Positions 25,735 to 37,967 of a stretch of DNA of 64,000 nt are shown here, piece after piece. The DNA comes from Mantis religiosa. Taxonomy: Eukaryota; Arthropoda; Insecta; Mantodea; Mantidae. Positions within the stretch are counted from its first letter, which is position 1; the number at the start of each line of letters is the position of its first letter. The notes under the pieces were generated by a model, which was not told the origin of the DNA, searched no databases, and saw only the letters and a list, made by a program, of their open reading frames with translations. Made by a program: the position numbers and the translations under genes. The stretch spans positions 103,136,201 to 103,200,200 of the forward strand of contig CM060955.1 of NCBI GenBank assembly GCA_030765055.1. Reading direction: 5' to 3'.

Positions 25735-26650
25735 CGAGGGCTGTTCAATAAAGAAAGATCATAACTTTTTACGGTCATAATTTTTCGTACTAATATTTAA
25801 TCTTATTATATTCTGTTAGCTTAATGTGAAACAAACACGCCGTAGTAATTTCATTGCTGGTACTCCTGGTTCCCGCCTGTGAGAACTAGGCAAGTTCAGA
25901 CATGTTCAGTATCACCTACCGCTGCAATCGAGGTAACATGCAGTTAAATTTGATGTTAGAGGAAGATCCGGAGTTTCTCTCAAACGTAATGACTGCTGAT
26001 GAAACTTGGCTATATAATTTTTATCCTGAGAGCAAGCAGCAAAGCTTAGTGTGGAAATTTCCTTCATCACCAAGCCCCCAAATAGGCAAAAGTGCTTGCT
26101 TCTGCTGGGAAATTTATGTTCATCTCATTCTTTGATTATTCATGAAATGGTTTATCAGCATGTTGTTCCTGCACACGCATCAGTAACTGGACAATACTAC
26201 ACAGATGTCCTGAAAAAAATTGCAAGTCCATATCAGGCATAAAAATATCACATTTCCATGAAGCAGGCTGGATACTTCACCGCGATAATGCGCGGCCGCA
26301 TACTGCCAATGTTGTTGCTGAATATCTTGCAAAAATCAACGTAAAGTGCATCCCTTAACCTTCCTATAGTCCGGATTTAGCCCCTGTGACTTTTTTCTAT
26401 TCCATAACTTGAAGAAACGCCTTCGTGGGAGGCATTATCCAAACATCAGAAGCAGAGGTGAAGGCTGCGGAGGTGATTTTGAAGTATCTCTCAAAAATGG
26501 TTTCCAGCATATTTTTGAAGACTGTCTGAAACGCTGGGACAAGTGCATCGCATTCACGGGAGACTATTTTGAGAAGCACTATCAAAATTATGAAGAGGAA
26601 AGTTACGTTGTCACAAAATATTGTGATCATTCTTTATTTAACAGCCCACG
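25735..26650 (+). mobile_element. Mariner transposon, internally deleted copy 2
   Basis: Same family as 18246-19560, in the opposite orientation. The end CGAGGGCTGTTCAATAAAG at the left matches the inverted right end (CATTCTTTATTTAACAGCCC), with TA on both sides (25733-25734 and 26651-26652). At 916 bp it is 399 bp shorter than its sister. The missing part runs from just after the N-terminus to just before QLNLMLEEDPEF, at about 25937. Confidence 0.88.
25902..26610 (+). pseudogene. Deleted mariner transposase
   Basis: After a remnant of the N-terminus the frame jumps to LMLEEDPEFLSNV and the first catalytic region MTADETWLYNFYPESKQQ. Frameshifts follow; the second region reads HRDNARPHTANVVAEYLAK and the third YSPDLAP, where the expected Cys-Asp-Tyr-Phe part is shifted out of frame. 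The DNA-binding domain is gone, so only the ends could still be recognised by a transposase made elsewhere. Confidence 0.8.
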
Positions 26651-26684
26651 TATTTTAATTTATGCACAAAAATACACTTTATAC

Positions 26685-26890
26685 TGTGACTTTTTTGGTT
26701 CGTGAAACTTAAAGCTAAGTTTTCAGAAGTTCAAAATGCTCTTTATTTCCGCAGAAAGACACTCTTTGTACACCCCTTTGCAGGAAGCTGACGTAACATA
26801 AACCAACACCATCTCTCGTCACATCTGCACACGTAAATAAACCAAATAGTTCACTTTCAAATCACAGCTGCACTATTATGTTTTTCAAAT
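26685..26890 (-). mobile_element. LTR fragment, Gypsy-like family
   Basis: On the minus strand it ends GAAATAAAGAGCATTTTGAA, then TTTCACGAACC and GTCACA, as in the LTRs at 7772 and 32778. The U3 part is missing: the match fades at about 26890, where the dispersed repeat begins. A truncated solo LTR. Confidence 0.65.
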
Positions 26891-26892
26891 GG

Positions 26893-27533
26893 GAAGGTGT
26901 TTGTCATTGAGCGCTACTAGGTGAACAACCAATCGGAGACCTGCGGTGTTGTCTCATTGCATTCCCCTTAAGTGGTGTGTGAAGAGCGGCAAACTAATCA
27001 ATCTCTAATGTATACTATTCCCGCTAAGACAAAGATTCAGGATTTTCAGAAACTGATCCAAGAAGAAGTCGAGAGTAATGTATTTAACATAACTGTAAAA
27101 ATCGCATAATTTTAGCTCAAATAGTTTTCCTAATACAATAAATAAAGTGGTTACCAGTATGTTATAACAGTGCATTGTGACGTAAGCGCTGTAATGAACA
27201 CCATTATTGGTTGTCATGTATGCTTGAACGTATATTTGAAATTACTCAGAACTGAAACGTAAACATTTGACATGACGTGGTAAAATAAATATGTACTTTG
27301 AATAAGCCAAGGTGTTTGTTAAATTCGATGAGAAGAAACGATACACTTCTTGCTAGTCTGGCAGAACCTATCTGGTCAAGTTATACCTTGTTACGAATGT
27401 TTCGTAATCTCTATTTACTCTAGAGGTCAAAGCAGCATTATTCAGTTAATCTTCCATGAAAAAGTGTATCAGCTGTATCAATGAGACGCGATCCACCTCC
27501 CTCCCCCCTTACTACTGCTAGAAGAATCCATTA
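26893..27533 (+). repeat. 640-bp dispersed repeat, copy 1
   Basis: Matches 41988-42620 from end to end in the same orientation, for example GAGCGCTACTAGGTGA, AACTAATCAATCTCTAAT, AGCTCAAATAGTTTTCCTAA and CAATACACTTC versus CGATACACTTC. No long reading frame, terminal inverted repeat or tRNA box is seen, so the class is unknown. It ends in a pyrimidine-rich run followed by CTAGAAGAATCCA, where the two copies diverge. Confidence 0.75.
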
Positions 27534-27639
27534 TATAATTTTGGAACAAAACGTCTCTATCCAATTATTTGAAAATTTCACATCTATATAAATATCTTTG
27601 TGCCCCTTGCTGTTGATTTGAATAAAAAATAAAGAACTT

Positions 27640-27972
27640 TAAAGAATTTTAACCCGAATTTAGGGTATACATGTAAGTGAATGGATGTACATGAACAGAA
27701 TGACAGAGTTCTGAGATATCTAAATTTAACCCGAGGTTAGGACTTTATGTATATTTGAACGGAATGCCAGGGTCCTGTGGCATAAAGGTTTTATCCCGTG
27801 TTAGGCTATTACGCAAGTCAATATATCTACACAGAATAAATAGATACCGAGGTATCGAATTTGACCCAAGATTAGATTACTTCACCTAGTTAAGTGTATA
27901 AATGAACGGAATGACAGGATCCTCTGGTACAGAAATTTAACCCTAAGTGGGATTGTTACGCCAAGGTTAGCA
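27640..27972 (+). repeat. Degenerate tandem array, about 80-bp unit
   Basis: Five starts of a repeating block are visible: TTTAACCCG near 27649, TTAACCCGAGGTTAGG, TTATCCCGTGTTAGG, TTGACCCAAGATTAG and TTAACCCTAAGTGGG. Most are followed at a similar distance by a block like GAACGGAATGACAGG and then TCCTGTGG. Units are 75-90 bp and considerably diverged. A related unit follows the SINE-D at 31276, so the array and that SINE probably belong to one repeat family. Confidence 0.65.
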
Positions 27973-28060
27973 TATGTGGCCATGGTAGCCCAAGGGGTTA
28001 GAACGATTGGACAGAAACCAGGAGATCCGTGGTTCAAATCCCGGCCGTGGTATAGAACTT
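27973..28060 (+). mobile_element. tRNA-derived SINE, family D, copy 1
   Basis: tRNA-like: CCATGGTAGCCCAAGG (box A side), then CCAGGAGATCCGTGG and box B GTGGTTCAAATCCCGG. It lies directly downstream of the tandem array. Other copies are at 31276 and 62487. Confidence 0.7.
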
Positions 28061-28340
28061 TAAAAATACCCATATACTGGAGCTACGTATTTAAAATAAT
28101 TAATTCTAAAAGAATTAATTCCCTAATATAAAATTTAACATTAAAAAAGTCAATGATAAAAATCCTGATATATAAGTACTAGTCGGCCAAGATAGGAATG
28201 CACTTGGAGGAGGGCAGCACTGTTTCTGTTTACTACCTGAAGCTTGGAACTGCTCGGATCGAGGGGAAGCGAGGGGAAGGCGATACTGGCAATGTACAGT
28301 CGCACAATTGAAATAGTACTCACCTGCTGATATCTTCACG

Positions 28341-28487
28341 TTAATTCTCGGAAGTAGCACGTCCAGGAAAGTTTGTGTCAATTCCTTCATCTGCTGCATC
28401 CATCTCAATATTCCCTGACACCGTCCCTGTTAGGCATAACATTGTAATAATAACCGCGAAAATCTTATTAAACGTATAATTAAGGGC

Positions 28488-28493
<6 letters not shown>
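28341..28493 (-). CDS. 50-aa secreted-peptide-like ORF in transposon cargo
   Basis: It starts at the ATG at 28493, at the edge of the AT microsatellite. The first 27 residues look like a signal peptide (positive and polar start, then KIFAVIITMLCLTGTVSG). A short acidic part follows (EMDAADEGIDTNFPGR) and a TAA at 28341-28343. Seventeen bases beyond the stop is a perfect donor, CAG then GTGAGT (28324/28323), so this could be the remains of a captured host exon with the frame lost. It matches no family I know and may be chance. Its position inside the terminal repeats of the transposon is what makes it notable. Confidence 0.3.

Positions 28494-28568
<75 letters not shown>
28492..28568. repeat. 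(AT)n microsatellite
   Basis: An uninterrupted run of about 38 AT dinucleotides inside the 3-kb transposon. The Ile-Tyr repeat proteins it would encode are artefacts. Confidence 0.98.
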
Positions 28569-28569
<1 letters not shown>

Positions 28570-29493
28570 AAAGCAGGAGACCCCAACGTGTCATGAGAAC
28601 GAGGAACATGAACACTTTCCCTCACACGTAGCTTCTTGCCAACAAATGTGGCATTGTCCAAGGATAAACCCTCGCTGCCAGCCCATGTTTTGGTCCACAC
28701 ATGATACGCGACGAGAGAATAGACACGGGGATTTAAGATACACATTTTCAAACATGCTTATGCATTAATGAGCTGTACTGTGGGAAGGAGAAAATCGCGT
28801 GGAATGCATGCCCCATACACTATAAATTGCTATTAAATTTAAGAGTAGGGATGAAACACAACCTATAAGGAACAAGTAACAGGTCACATGATCCCTAAAG
28901 TGTCCAAAATTCGGCGAAAGGAAGGGGAAATTTGTGCAATGGCGACGTTCGATTTTTGCTAGGAAAACCACTCTGTTTCGGCGTGTGAAGGTGGCAAAAA
29001 CTACTGAAAGTTCATCAGAGTCCGCGTTCGTGGATGGACGGAGTAACTCACATTAGGTGGTTATCGAACACCCTGTGTTAGCGAATGAGAGAAGCTGCAC
29101 ACATTACATCATTAAGATCTCACTAAACTCCGTTTTTGTTTAATAATTCTCCGGCAACACTATGTTGTGCGAAGTAATTCACTACCGACGTTCAGGAACA
29201 ACGCGTACACAGATACATATAAATCGTGTCATGCACACGGTAACGGGCAAATCTCAAATCTCGCGCCTAACGTGCGAATAACATCAAGTCAACAGTGGCG
29301 AGTGGAGAGGACTAATTGTAACAATGAACCTGACATTCAAAGGTCGTGGTGTCTTCTATGTGATAATACCCACACACTGTCAGGACGCACCCACTCCCTG
29401 GAACTCAAAAGCGAGCATTCATGCAGATCTACCCTGCGAAAACCCCCTACCTGTTGAAAACCTCCCATCTGTAGTCCCCACCTATCACATATC

Positions 29494-30948
29494 CTATCTT
29501 ATGAGGTGTTGAGCGCCGGAGGGCTCAACGAGGTACTTAATGGTCAAGGACCACCTAACTCCTTCATCAGCTGTATCACTGTCACTGCGTTCTTTTCCTT
29601 CAATATCCATATTCTTGAAATAACATTCATCACGACTGCAGTCTTCGTTATCATCATCGCTGCTCTCTAGACCCACGTTTATAATTATATCTTCAATTGC
29701 TTCCTCCATTAACGCATCTCGGCGCTTAAAATATTCCCCAATTCTTTTCACGTGTTTGCATATTTCTATCCAATCATTTTGTGTAATTTGAGCTATGCCG
29801 CTTGTTGTCATAGCTTTCAGATTACTCAAAGTAATCGATGATACGTTCTTTGCTGCAATTTTTTGTTTAATTAAATTCCAGATAAGCTCAATAGGGTTAA
29901 GGTCACAGTGGTATGGAGGAAGGCGTAAGACTGTGAAACCTCTTTGTTTCGTTATTCTATCAAGCCAATAAACGGGTTTTTCTTTATTGATTTTCATTAG
30001 CTCTAGAAGTTCAGTTGCGGATATGTTCAATTTTCTTTTCTGTTAGCCAATGAATAATATGTGCCTTTCGAGATGAAGTGTTAGGGGATTTATTTTCTTG
30101 TATGGTATGGTAGGATGCATTATCGACCACAACAATGCTTTCAGGTGGAATATTTGGTATTAATTTCTCTTCTACCCACTTTTTATAATTTTTACTATTC
30201 ATTTAATCATGGTAATCTGCTGATTTGGATTTTGAATTGTAAATCAATTCAGCTCCCTCAATAAATCCCATGGATCCCCCTGTATGTACAACAATTGCTC
30301 TTTGACCAGCACTAGTAAAAACACCTGGTACTTCCTCATGTTGCCAGCACTTCTTGACGGCATAGTGAGTATGAGCCCAAGTCTCGTCTGTATAAACTAC
30401 TGGTTTACGTGGTCCTTTTTCATTTAAACTAATAGTCCTTAAGTACTCTGCACGTTTTGCAACAATTTGTGGTTTCTCCATTAGCACATATCGTTTGTTT
30501 TTGCACTTCTTAAACTGAAATCCCATTTCTCTTAATATTTTCCTAAATGCTTCTTTGCCACCCAGAAAGTTTATTTCTTCTTTAGCGAATTTCAGTAGTT
30601 TTCCCAAAGTAGGAATTCCCTTTATCTGTTCATAGTACTCCAAAAATTTCCTACGCACAACGCACTTATCAAAATCATCAAGAGATATGATTTTGCGTGA
30701 TTTTCGATTTTTCCTCGGAGTTGTAACCTTAACTCCAGTCGCTGAAGCATTTTCGAAATCCTTTATTATGTTCATGACGGTTCTCCTAGACTTTCCCACT
30801 ATATTTGCTGCCCTGTGTTGCTTTTTCAAGGGGATAGGAGTAACTTTTTCTCCTGTTTTTCTTGACTACAGACTTTATAAACTGATATGATATGTTTTTC
30901 ATCAGAATGGGATACTTTTCTTGTTTTTAACTTGGTAGGTGTCTCCAT
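29494..30948 (-). pseudogene. Nearly intact DDE transposase (IS630/Tc1-like, DDE_3 type)
   Basis: About 480 residues. I place the start at the ATG at 30948 (METPTKLKTRKVSHSDEKH). After a basic N-terminal HTH region (NIVGKSRRTVMNIIKDFE), the catalytic core shows the first Asp in VYTDETWAHTHYAVKKCW, the second in SIVVVDNASYH, and a Glu in LPPYHCDLNPIELIWNLIK. It is therefore DDE rather than DDD. The second and third sites are about 80 residues apart, far more than in mariner. Three lesions break it: a 1-nt frameshift near 30850, a TAA in place of a sense codon after SADYHD (30203-30205), and a frameshift near 30025 after TEKKIE. The tail is acidic (ESSDDDNEDCS). All catalytic residues remain. 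Confidence 0.85.
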
Positions 30949-31275
30949 GATTAAACTCTTTACCAGCACAAGCCACTTCTATTACGAGCACTGCAACTGC
31001 CACTACACTAAACTGCACAGAAGTAGATTCAAGCAAGCACCGTGTTGAACTGCACTACATTTGCACGTCACACTGGAAGCGTCTCGGTATTGTTGATGTT
31101 TGCGTTATCGGAACTGTACCTGCGGTACTCCGCCCAATTGTGACGTATCTGTTTAGTAACTCTTCTCGCCGAGTGCATTCATATCGTGGCCGACTAGTAC
31201 TTACTACAATAATTCGCCACAAATGTGTATATTGAATATGAGAACTCTAACTGGTTTACCGGGAAAATAAAATGA

Positions 31276-31520
31276 GTCAATTGGAGAGTTTAATGTCGCG
31301 TCGACATGTTGGACATGGTAGCTCAAGGAGTTGGAGTGACTGGATGGAAACCAGGAGATCCGTGCTTCAAATCCCGGCCATAGCATTGGATTTTTCAGTT
31401 GGCTCTAATTAATTAGTGTATTTGTGTTTATGAATGGAATGATAGGTCTTAAGGTATTAAAATTTATCCGTGTCAAACTACAACGCTTATATTACTTGGT
31501 ATATATGAACGGGTTTCAAA
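31276..31520 (+). mobile_element. SINE, family D, copy 2, with tail unit
   Basis: The match to the 62487 copy begins upstream of the tRNA-like head (TTTAATGTC, CATGTTGGACAT), then GGTAGCTCAAGG and box B-like GCTTCAAATCCCGG. About 30 bp downstream comes GAATGGAATGATAGG and a unit like those in the 27640-27972 array (ATATATGAACGGG). So the family seems to be more than a bare SINE. Confidence 0.65.
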
Positions 31521-32777
31521 TAATCTGTTCTGGCGTATTACACTTGTGCCACTTCTGCTGCCACTTTTATCTGCACGTGCATACCGGTAACAAGATGAAG
31601 TCTTTTGCTGAGATTGGGATGACTTTGCTATAAAATATTATATCTTAAGAAGTGTGTAATGACAAGCTGAGGCCCCTAAACGATCAATTTCTCTTAAATC
31701 TCTAATTAAAAACCTTTTACCTGAATCTATCTCATTTACATGTTTGTGGGATTCAATACAGCAATATCAAAAAACGAGTGTTTGTCATAAATACACTAGA
31801 TATAAGTGTATTGTTTTAACGAACCAATCACCAATTGAATTTATTGATTGTATTTCAATATATAATTACTTTGTAAATGTACTTGCACAATTCCAAGTAT
31901 GAGTGGGCGAAATTATTACATAACTTACAATTATTGTGTTGTTTTCCCTTAGAAATGTCATTTTAATATTGCACTTAATGATTACATGCTTTACACATAC
32001 AGATAATTTTTCTAACAAATTTTTAAATACTTACAGATAGGTGTTGTTCGGCTATTTTCCAAAGGCGGTTATGGTTTGTGGGATTACAATTTATCTGTAC
32101 ATATATCGATTTTATTTCAATAAATATTTTCATTAAAGGTTACAGAAATACTGGAGGTTAACTGCTACACAGTTGAAAATGTGCGATATTAACTGCCAAA
32201 GATTATTAGACCCAAAATTGCTGTTTAATTAGTTTTCAATGATTATTTGGATAATGAATTTGGAACAACTGAAAGATGACGGCCGGCCAGCAATTAGGTC
32301 ATGCTAATTAACCGAGATTATAAGGCACGCAATTGCAGTATTTTGCATCTACTAATTGCACGATTAATTCATGGCGAACAACAACATTAAGTATTCAAGT
32401 TTAGGGTTGGTGCATTTGATAGGTGCAGCTAATTGGCTCGCGTAAGGTAATTTGCTTGCGTTTTCATGTATTCGTTGACTGCATCTCGATTTGTTGTATT
32501 AGTGTTGAGAGTGCCTACTGAGTACTTAATTAAATTATTGGTTAGTTACCGCACAATTTAATCGTGACATATAACAGCAGGGTGGTTGAGGTTGTCAACT
32601 TTTGAACTTATGGTTTAAACCTGTGATGACCACGCTAGCTCATGAAGTTGATTTTAAAATTTTTCCATATTCCTCTAAGCGGAAAATACAATTTTACTTA
32701 AGCTTGGGCCTGAGGTATTTTAAACCAAATCCTCTATCCCGATTATTTCATTAAATGACAAAAACCACTGAAAATAT
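31521..32777. other. No gene recognised
   Basis: AT-rich sequence with no repeat boundaries or coding motifs visible. Confidence 0.4.
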
Positions 32778-33348
<571 letters not shown>

Positions 33349-33426
33349 ATATGTATATGGCTCTAATTACTATTGAACAAATTGTTCTGACCGTTCTATT
33401 TACTTAATGTTAATGTAAAAATGAAA

Positions 33427-33606
33427 TGTGTAGTGTTGAACGCCTGCTTTTACTACATACGGCACCGCAGGCGATGACACTGATGATACATGAGATGAAA
33501 ATGGAGCACCGGTGGAATTAGATGGCTGGGAAGCCGGAGATTCCGGATAAAATCCGCCCCAACGCCGTGTTGTCCATCACAAATCTCGCTTTGCGGTCGC
33601 CTGGTG
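33427..33606 (-). mobile_element. SINE, family B, copy 2 (5'-truncated)
   Basis: Minus-strand copy of the body and tail of family B: CGCAAAGCGAGATTTGTG, GACAACACGGCGTTGGGGCG, CCACCGGTGCTCC, then GTATGTAGTAAAAGC. It lacks the tRNA-like head, consistent with incomplete reverse transcription. Confidence 0.88.
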
Positions 33607-33984
33607 AGCTTAATGTTAGACAGATACAAATTTGTAAAATAGTTTTATATACTATCTATTACAAATGTGTGTATTGAGATGCAATGAAAATAGAGAAATA
33701 GGGAAGTCTTTAAGCTATATTAAAAATTGTATAAGAGCTGGCTGGTTGCTATGATGGAACCGGTTAACCTCACAAACAATTATTTGTCTCTAATTTATGT
33801 AATGACATGTAAATATTTGTGTCGTTGTATCTTGTCTCCTCTCACGATTTACCAGTTATGTAAAATTTATTGAAAATAAATAGGGTTACTTCCAAAAAAT
33901 GTGCGTGATTAAATTCTGCTTCTATTGTAATAACTTTATTATTTGATTGAATATCGTTATTATGTGTGTGTGTTTTTGCTTGTT

Positions 33985-34312
33985 CTAACGCTCCCCAAAT
34001 GACAACCTTGGCCTTCGGGGTAACCTCGCCGCACCACGTGATGACCGGATCTATTTCTCAAGTGGAGGCACCCAAAGCGCGGGTCCATTACCTCCAATGA
34101 TAGCGTGATAGTGGAAGATGACTGTGGGTCGAGAGGACCTACAGCTTATACCGTGGACTCCGAACCACATTGAGCATAGGGGACACTTCACATGTGAAGG
34201 CGTGGATAAGGCCGACTTAAAATCGCCAACCCAGAGCGGGGAATCGAACTCAGTACCCTTGGCATGGGAGCCGCGAAACAAACCACTGCCATACCCCTGC
34301 GCCCCACTTCCA
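33985..34312 (-). mobile_element. tRNA-derived SINE, family E
   Basis: On the minus strand the head begins near 34305 (GGTATGGCAGTGG, box A-like), with box B GAGTTCGATTCCCC at about 34240. A GC-rich body follows. The head end is clear; the other end (about 33985) is only estimated from the change in composition. Confidence 0.6.
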
Positions 34313-35439
34313 GAAAAGGTGAAACATGTATGTAATTAGTTATGAGTATATTAAAACACATTCTTATTTTATACATTTTAAGAAATTATAAATTCATCTT
34401 CAAATTCATCTAAAAATTTTCCTTGTAAAAGTAACTTGGAAAGGGCACAGTTTTTAAAATGTTGTATTGCATTTTTGGAAGCAATGAAGCGTGAAGTACG
34501 AAACCGAATTTAAGCGTCTACTTTTAATTTTGCAATTCTATTTTGCATAGACAGATTCATGCACGACCTCGTACATGAATGCATGCACATGTATAAAAAT
34601 CGTTCAGCGAGTCTGCAAGCTTGCATTCCGATAAAATTTGAAATTAAATTTTTGGAAGTAGTGCAAATACTTATACTAGTTAGACACCGTAAATACACAT
34701 TAAAGAAATTAAACATTGTCATACTCAGTTTTAGTTTAATTGTTTTAAAGGATTTTACTGAATTTATCTTTAATATTTTTAAACACATTTTCATGCGATT
34801 CGTGTTTTGGGTTCCCACGTGAATCGGTACATATTTGGAGACTCATGACTTTGTTATTTAGTTTATATACACCTCTGTTTCAAAGCGTTAGCCTCATTGA
34901 CTATACATGAGTAGAAAGTAATAGGTCCACAGCTAGATGTTATTTATACTTTTCCACCCCGTACTATGCCAATCTCGTTTAATTTTCGTAGCGAAATAAG
35001 TTTAGATGGCGAAAATCACAGATATACTCTCATTTACCATTAAATGACATGCATTTCTTGAAAGGTAATTTGCAATATATTAATTTGTGTTACATTTTTA
35101 AGCATTCAAAGTTTATAAGCGAGATGCTAGGTGGCTGAGATTTCTACGGCATGTATTATACCACTCCGAGAGCAAAAGAGTATTTATTTTATTGTAAAAT
35201 TGTTATATCCAAGCATATAGAATTGCTAAAAATATGGTATGTTATTTACTTAAGATAGTTTCCCCTTACTAGTAAATTCCAAATAGTTAGACACTTTAAG
35301 TATCTTTACATATGTTTCTGTTCTCATAAATCTGCATTCGAAACAGTTAAAATAAATGACAGAGTAAGGCCAAGGTTCAAATAAATTTTAATAATGAATT
35401 AATTTAATTATTTATTGTGCATATTCCAAAACTTTACAA
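34313..35439. other. No gene recognised
   Basis: AT-rich stretch; no motif, tRNA-like box or bounded repeat identified. Confidence 0.4.
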
Positions 35440-36095
35440 TTCGAAAATTTAGGCTACACTTATTTGTCTTTACCTTGTTGCTACCTTGGCTTGCATGGCA
35501 CCCTGGTCTTATGCTCTGCCAGGTAGCTCTTAACCTCCGTGCCTCCTTTTTACTTAATTAGCCCCTTTGTCCCTCCTACCCATCTTCCTGTCTTATATTC
35601 TTTACATTTCATGCCCAATTTTCTTTTACATTCTGTAAGAACTCACCAATACTTCTTACCTTCTTTTCCTCCTTTCCCGTTAGCATTTTTACAGCTACTA
35701 TCCTCTTCTCTACTTTCTCCCATTTCTCTTCCAAAACATCTTCGCTTCTATTGCAGACTCCTTGCATTCTGTTACATAGTGTCCCATGATTTCTTTCCCC
35801 TCCCATAGTTCACAAATTCCCTTTTACCTACCTCTTATCCCTCTTATAAGTATTGTTCCTGTTCTCATCGAAGTTAGCCCTTCCCTCTCTTGCCTATTGC
35901 AGTAATCTACATTGCTTCTTGTCCCCAATTTCTTTTTATTTGTTTTTAAAATTTTAACGAGTTCATATTTTCTGGACGTCCTCATCTATCCTGCCTTTCT
36001 ATATCTTCTATACTGAATTTTACCAATTTACCCGCATAGTTTGCATTCCTTTCCTCTAATCTCCATATATCTCCCATTCCTATTTTTTAAATTTT
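35440..36095 (-). pseudogene. LINE 3' end, copy 1
   Basis: Aligns over most of its length with the minus-strand LINE fragment at 59925-60645, including GTTGCTACCTTGGCTT and CTCTGCCAGGTAGCTCTTAA. It covers the C-terminal part of the second ORF, after reverse transcriptase, and the 3' untranslated end. The frames are broken by several stops. A 5'-truncated, old insertion. Confidence 0.75.
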
Positions 36096-37967
36096 AATAA
36101 TTCAAAGCTAAATTAACGGTAAGGCTAAATTTACGAAGCCGTTGTTAGTCATTATTCACACATTACTTCATTGCATATTTAACATTTACATATCAAAATT
36201 ATGACTGTAATTTTACACATATAGTGAACTGACGTTTGGCGCAGTATCTTCAATGAATAATCATATTTCACATATAATATGCACAGAATATCCAGAAATG
36301 CTGCATGAATGCAGTATTTTAGTTTTATTATTTTCACTAGCATTTGTTTTCTTTAGTATTAGATAGGAAAATATATTTCAACAAAAATACAAAATAAAGA
36401 TTTTATTGGAGATATGTATCCCCTTTTGACAGGAGAAAAGGGATAATAGTCCCGTGCTTAAAGAGAGAGAGGGGAGAGATGGAGGGAGGTAGAAATGGAG
36501 GGAGGTAGAGAGATAAAATTTTCTGTGAACAACGTGACTTAATAGTAAAAAAAAGCTTTAAGTTTCTAAACTTAATAACCAATTCACAGAAAATAGTTTA
36601 GTTAATTCGAATTCCAAGTCATTCCTAAAATCTCTAAAATGTTGTGTCTGTGGTACTTTATAAAAAATATATGACTGTTGCATAATAAATGTAAATTTTT
36701 TAATTCCTACCATCTACAGCTTTTAGTGTCATTAAATATTTTACAAATGATATTTAACTTTGGTGTGAATTTTGTAATACCTGTAAGTGCTAAACACGAA
36801 TTTGTGTTTCGTCTGATATGACATAAAGAATATTAAATATAAAGTTCAGCTTTATAAATTGTTGACTATGGCTTCAGTCACTTGTAACTATCTGGTACCT
36901 CAATGAAATTTATAATAAAACATGTTCTGTAAATATTTACTTCAATTAATATTATGTAATAGACAGGTTTTACAAAAACATTTGTGGCAGTTATATAAAA
37001 ATAAACAATAAAAGCAACATATAAATGTAAGTCATCGAGAGTTTAAGTAATTTTATCTACTTTTATGTCAGATTTTTTCGTATTATAATGGATATATCAA
37101 TAATACAAATGTGGCACTAATAAAACACTATACCGTCTCTTGTATCACAGAAACAATGGAAGAAAAGAACTTCCTCCAGATTACGTAGTGGCTGCACACG
37201 CCCCGTAAAGGAAAGAGACAAAAGGCAATAGGAAACGTGTGCGGTAATTTTCTTAGACCAAGAGAGGGTGGATTATCCAGACGGTCAAACCAGACACCGC
37301 TAGGGGAAGTTACTCCCTCTGGAGCCCAAAGACTCTAATTGAGTTTTCCCCAAGCCTCAGGCGCACTTTGAGGTAAACTTTACCCACACAACACCTGGGA
37401 GTCAACTTCGCTGTCCCGATCAATTTTGTATCACATTTTTTGGTGTTCACTGCAGAAAGCTTATCTCTTCGCGGAAGTCAACTTTCAGGTTTCAGAACGT
37501 CTCTGATGCTGGTAAATTACCTTAGAAATCTAAATAAAGTAGTAGATGTAGGTTGCAGGTATTTCCAAGCTCTTGGGGGTAAAACTTCAGGAAAGTAAAT
37601 TAAAGTTTGATGGTTACACTTCTATACATGGGTCATTCTACTGTAACAATGTATTCCGAAATTAAAAATAAAGTTATCTTTAGAATCTGAATACTAAAAC
37701 ACTGCCAATGTATATTTTGTTAATATTATGAAAAAATGTATCAAAGTTGCTGCCAAGGTTGAGCACTAAATTTTGACATATTCTGTTAAGATATGTATAC
37801 GTTAATTCTCATAACAACAAAATTTGTTACGCATCGTACAACTCTACATGGGCCCTTTTCTACAAATATTTTTCCGGCCATCAGATTACTTCAAAACATG
37901 TATTTTCTACCTATTCTGTATCAAAGTTTTGGTAACTGCTGCATTACCTACTCAAATCGGTGGTATA
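36096..37967. other. No gene; short GA-rich repeat
   Basis: The only structure is a GA-rich patch at 36460-36516 with two near-identical units of GATGGAGGGAGGTAGA type. A GC-richer block at 37190-37430 has no features I can name. Confidence 0.4.

Larger units (their letters stand above)
28175..31201 (-). mobile_element. 3-kb DDE transposon with cargo
   Basis: The terminal inverted repeats begin AGTACTAGTCGGCCA at both ends and align for about 30 bp with two mismatches, the inner block being GAATGCACT. TA flanks both sides (28173-28174 and 31202-31203), as expected for IS630/Tc1/mariner insertion. The transposase occupies the right half on the minus strand. The left 1.3 kb does not encode transposase. 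It contains an AT microsatellite, a 50-codon open frame with a signal-peptide-like start, and a consensus splice donor. The ends are well preserved and the transposase has few lesions, so this looks like one of the younger insertions here. Confidence 0.88.

Noticed and set aside
27640..27972. CRISPR array
   Set aside because: The repeats are long and diverged, spacing is irregular, and the genome is clearly eukaryotic with no cas genes.
35539..35808. Plus-strand Pro/Phe-rich protein
   Set aside because: It is the antisense of a LINE 3' end; the true coding sense is on the minus strand. The same applies to 60047-60386.
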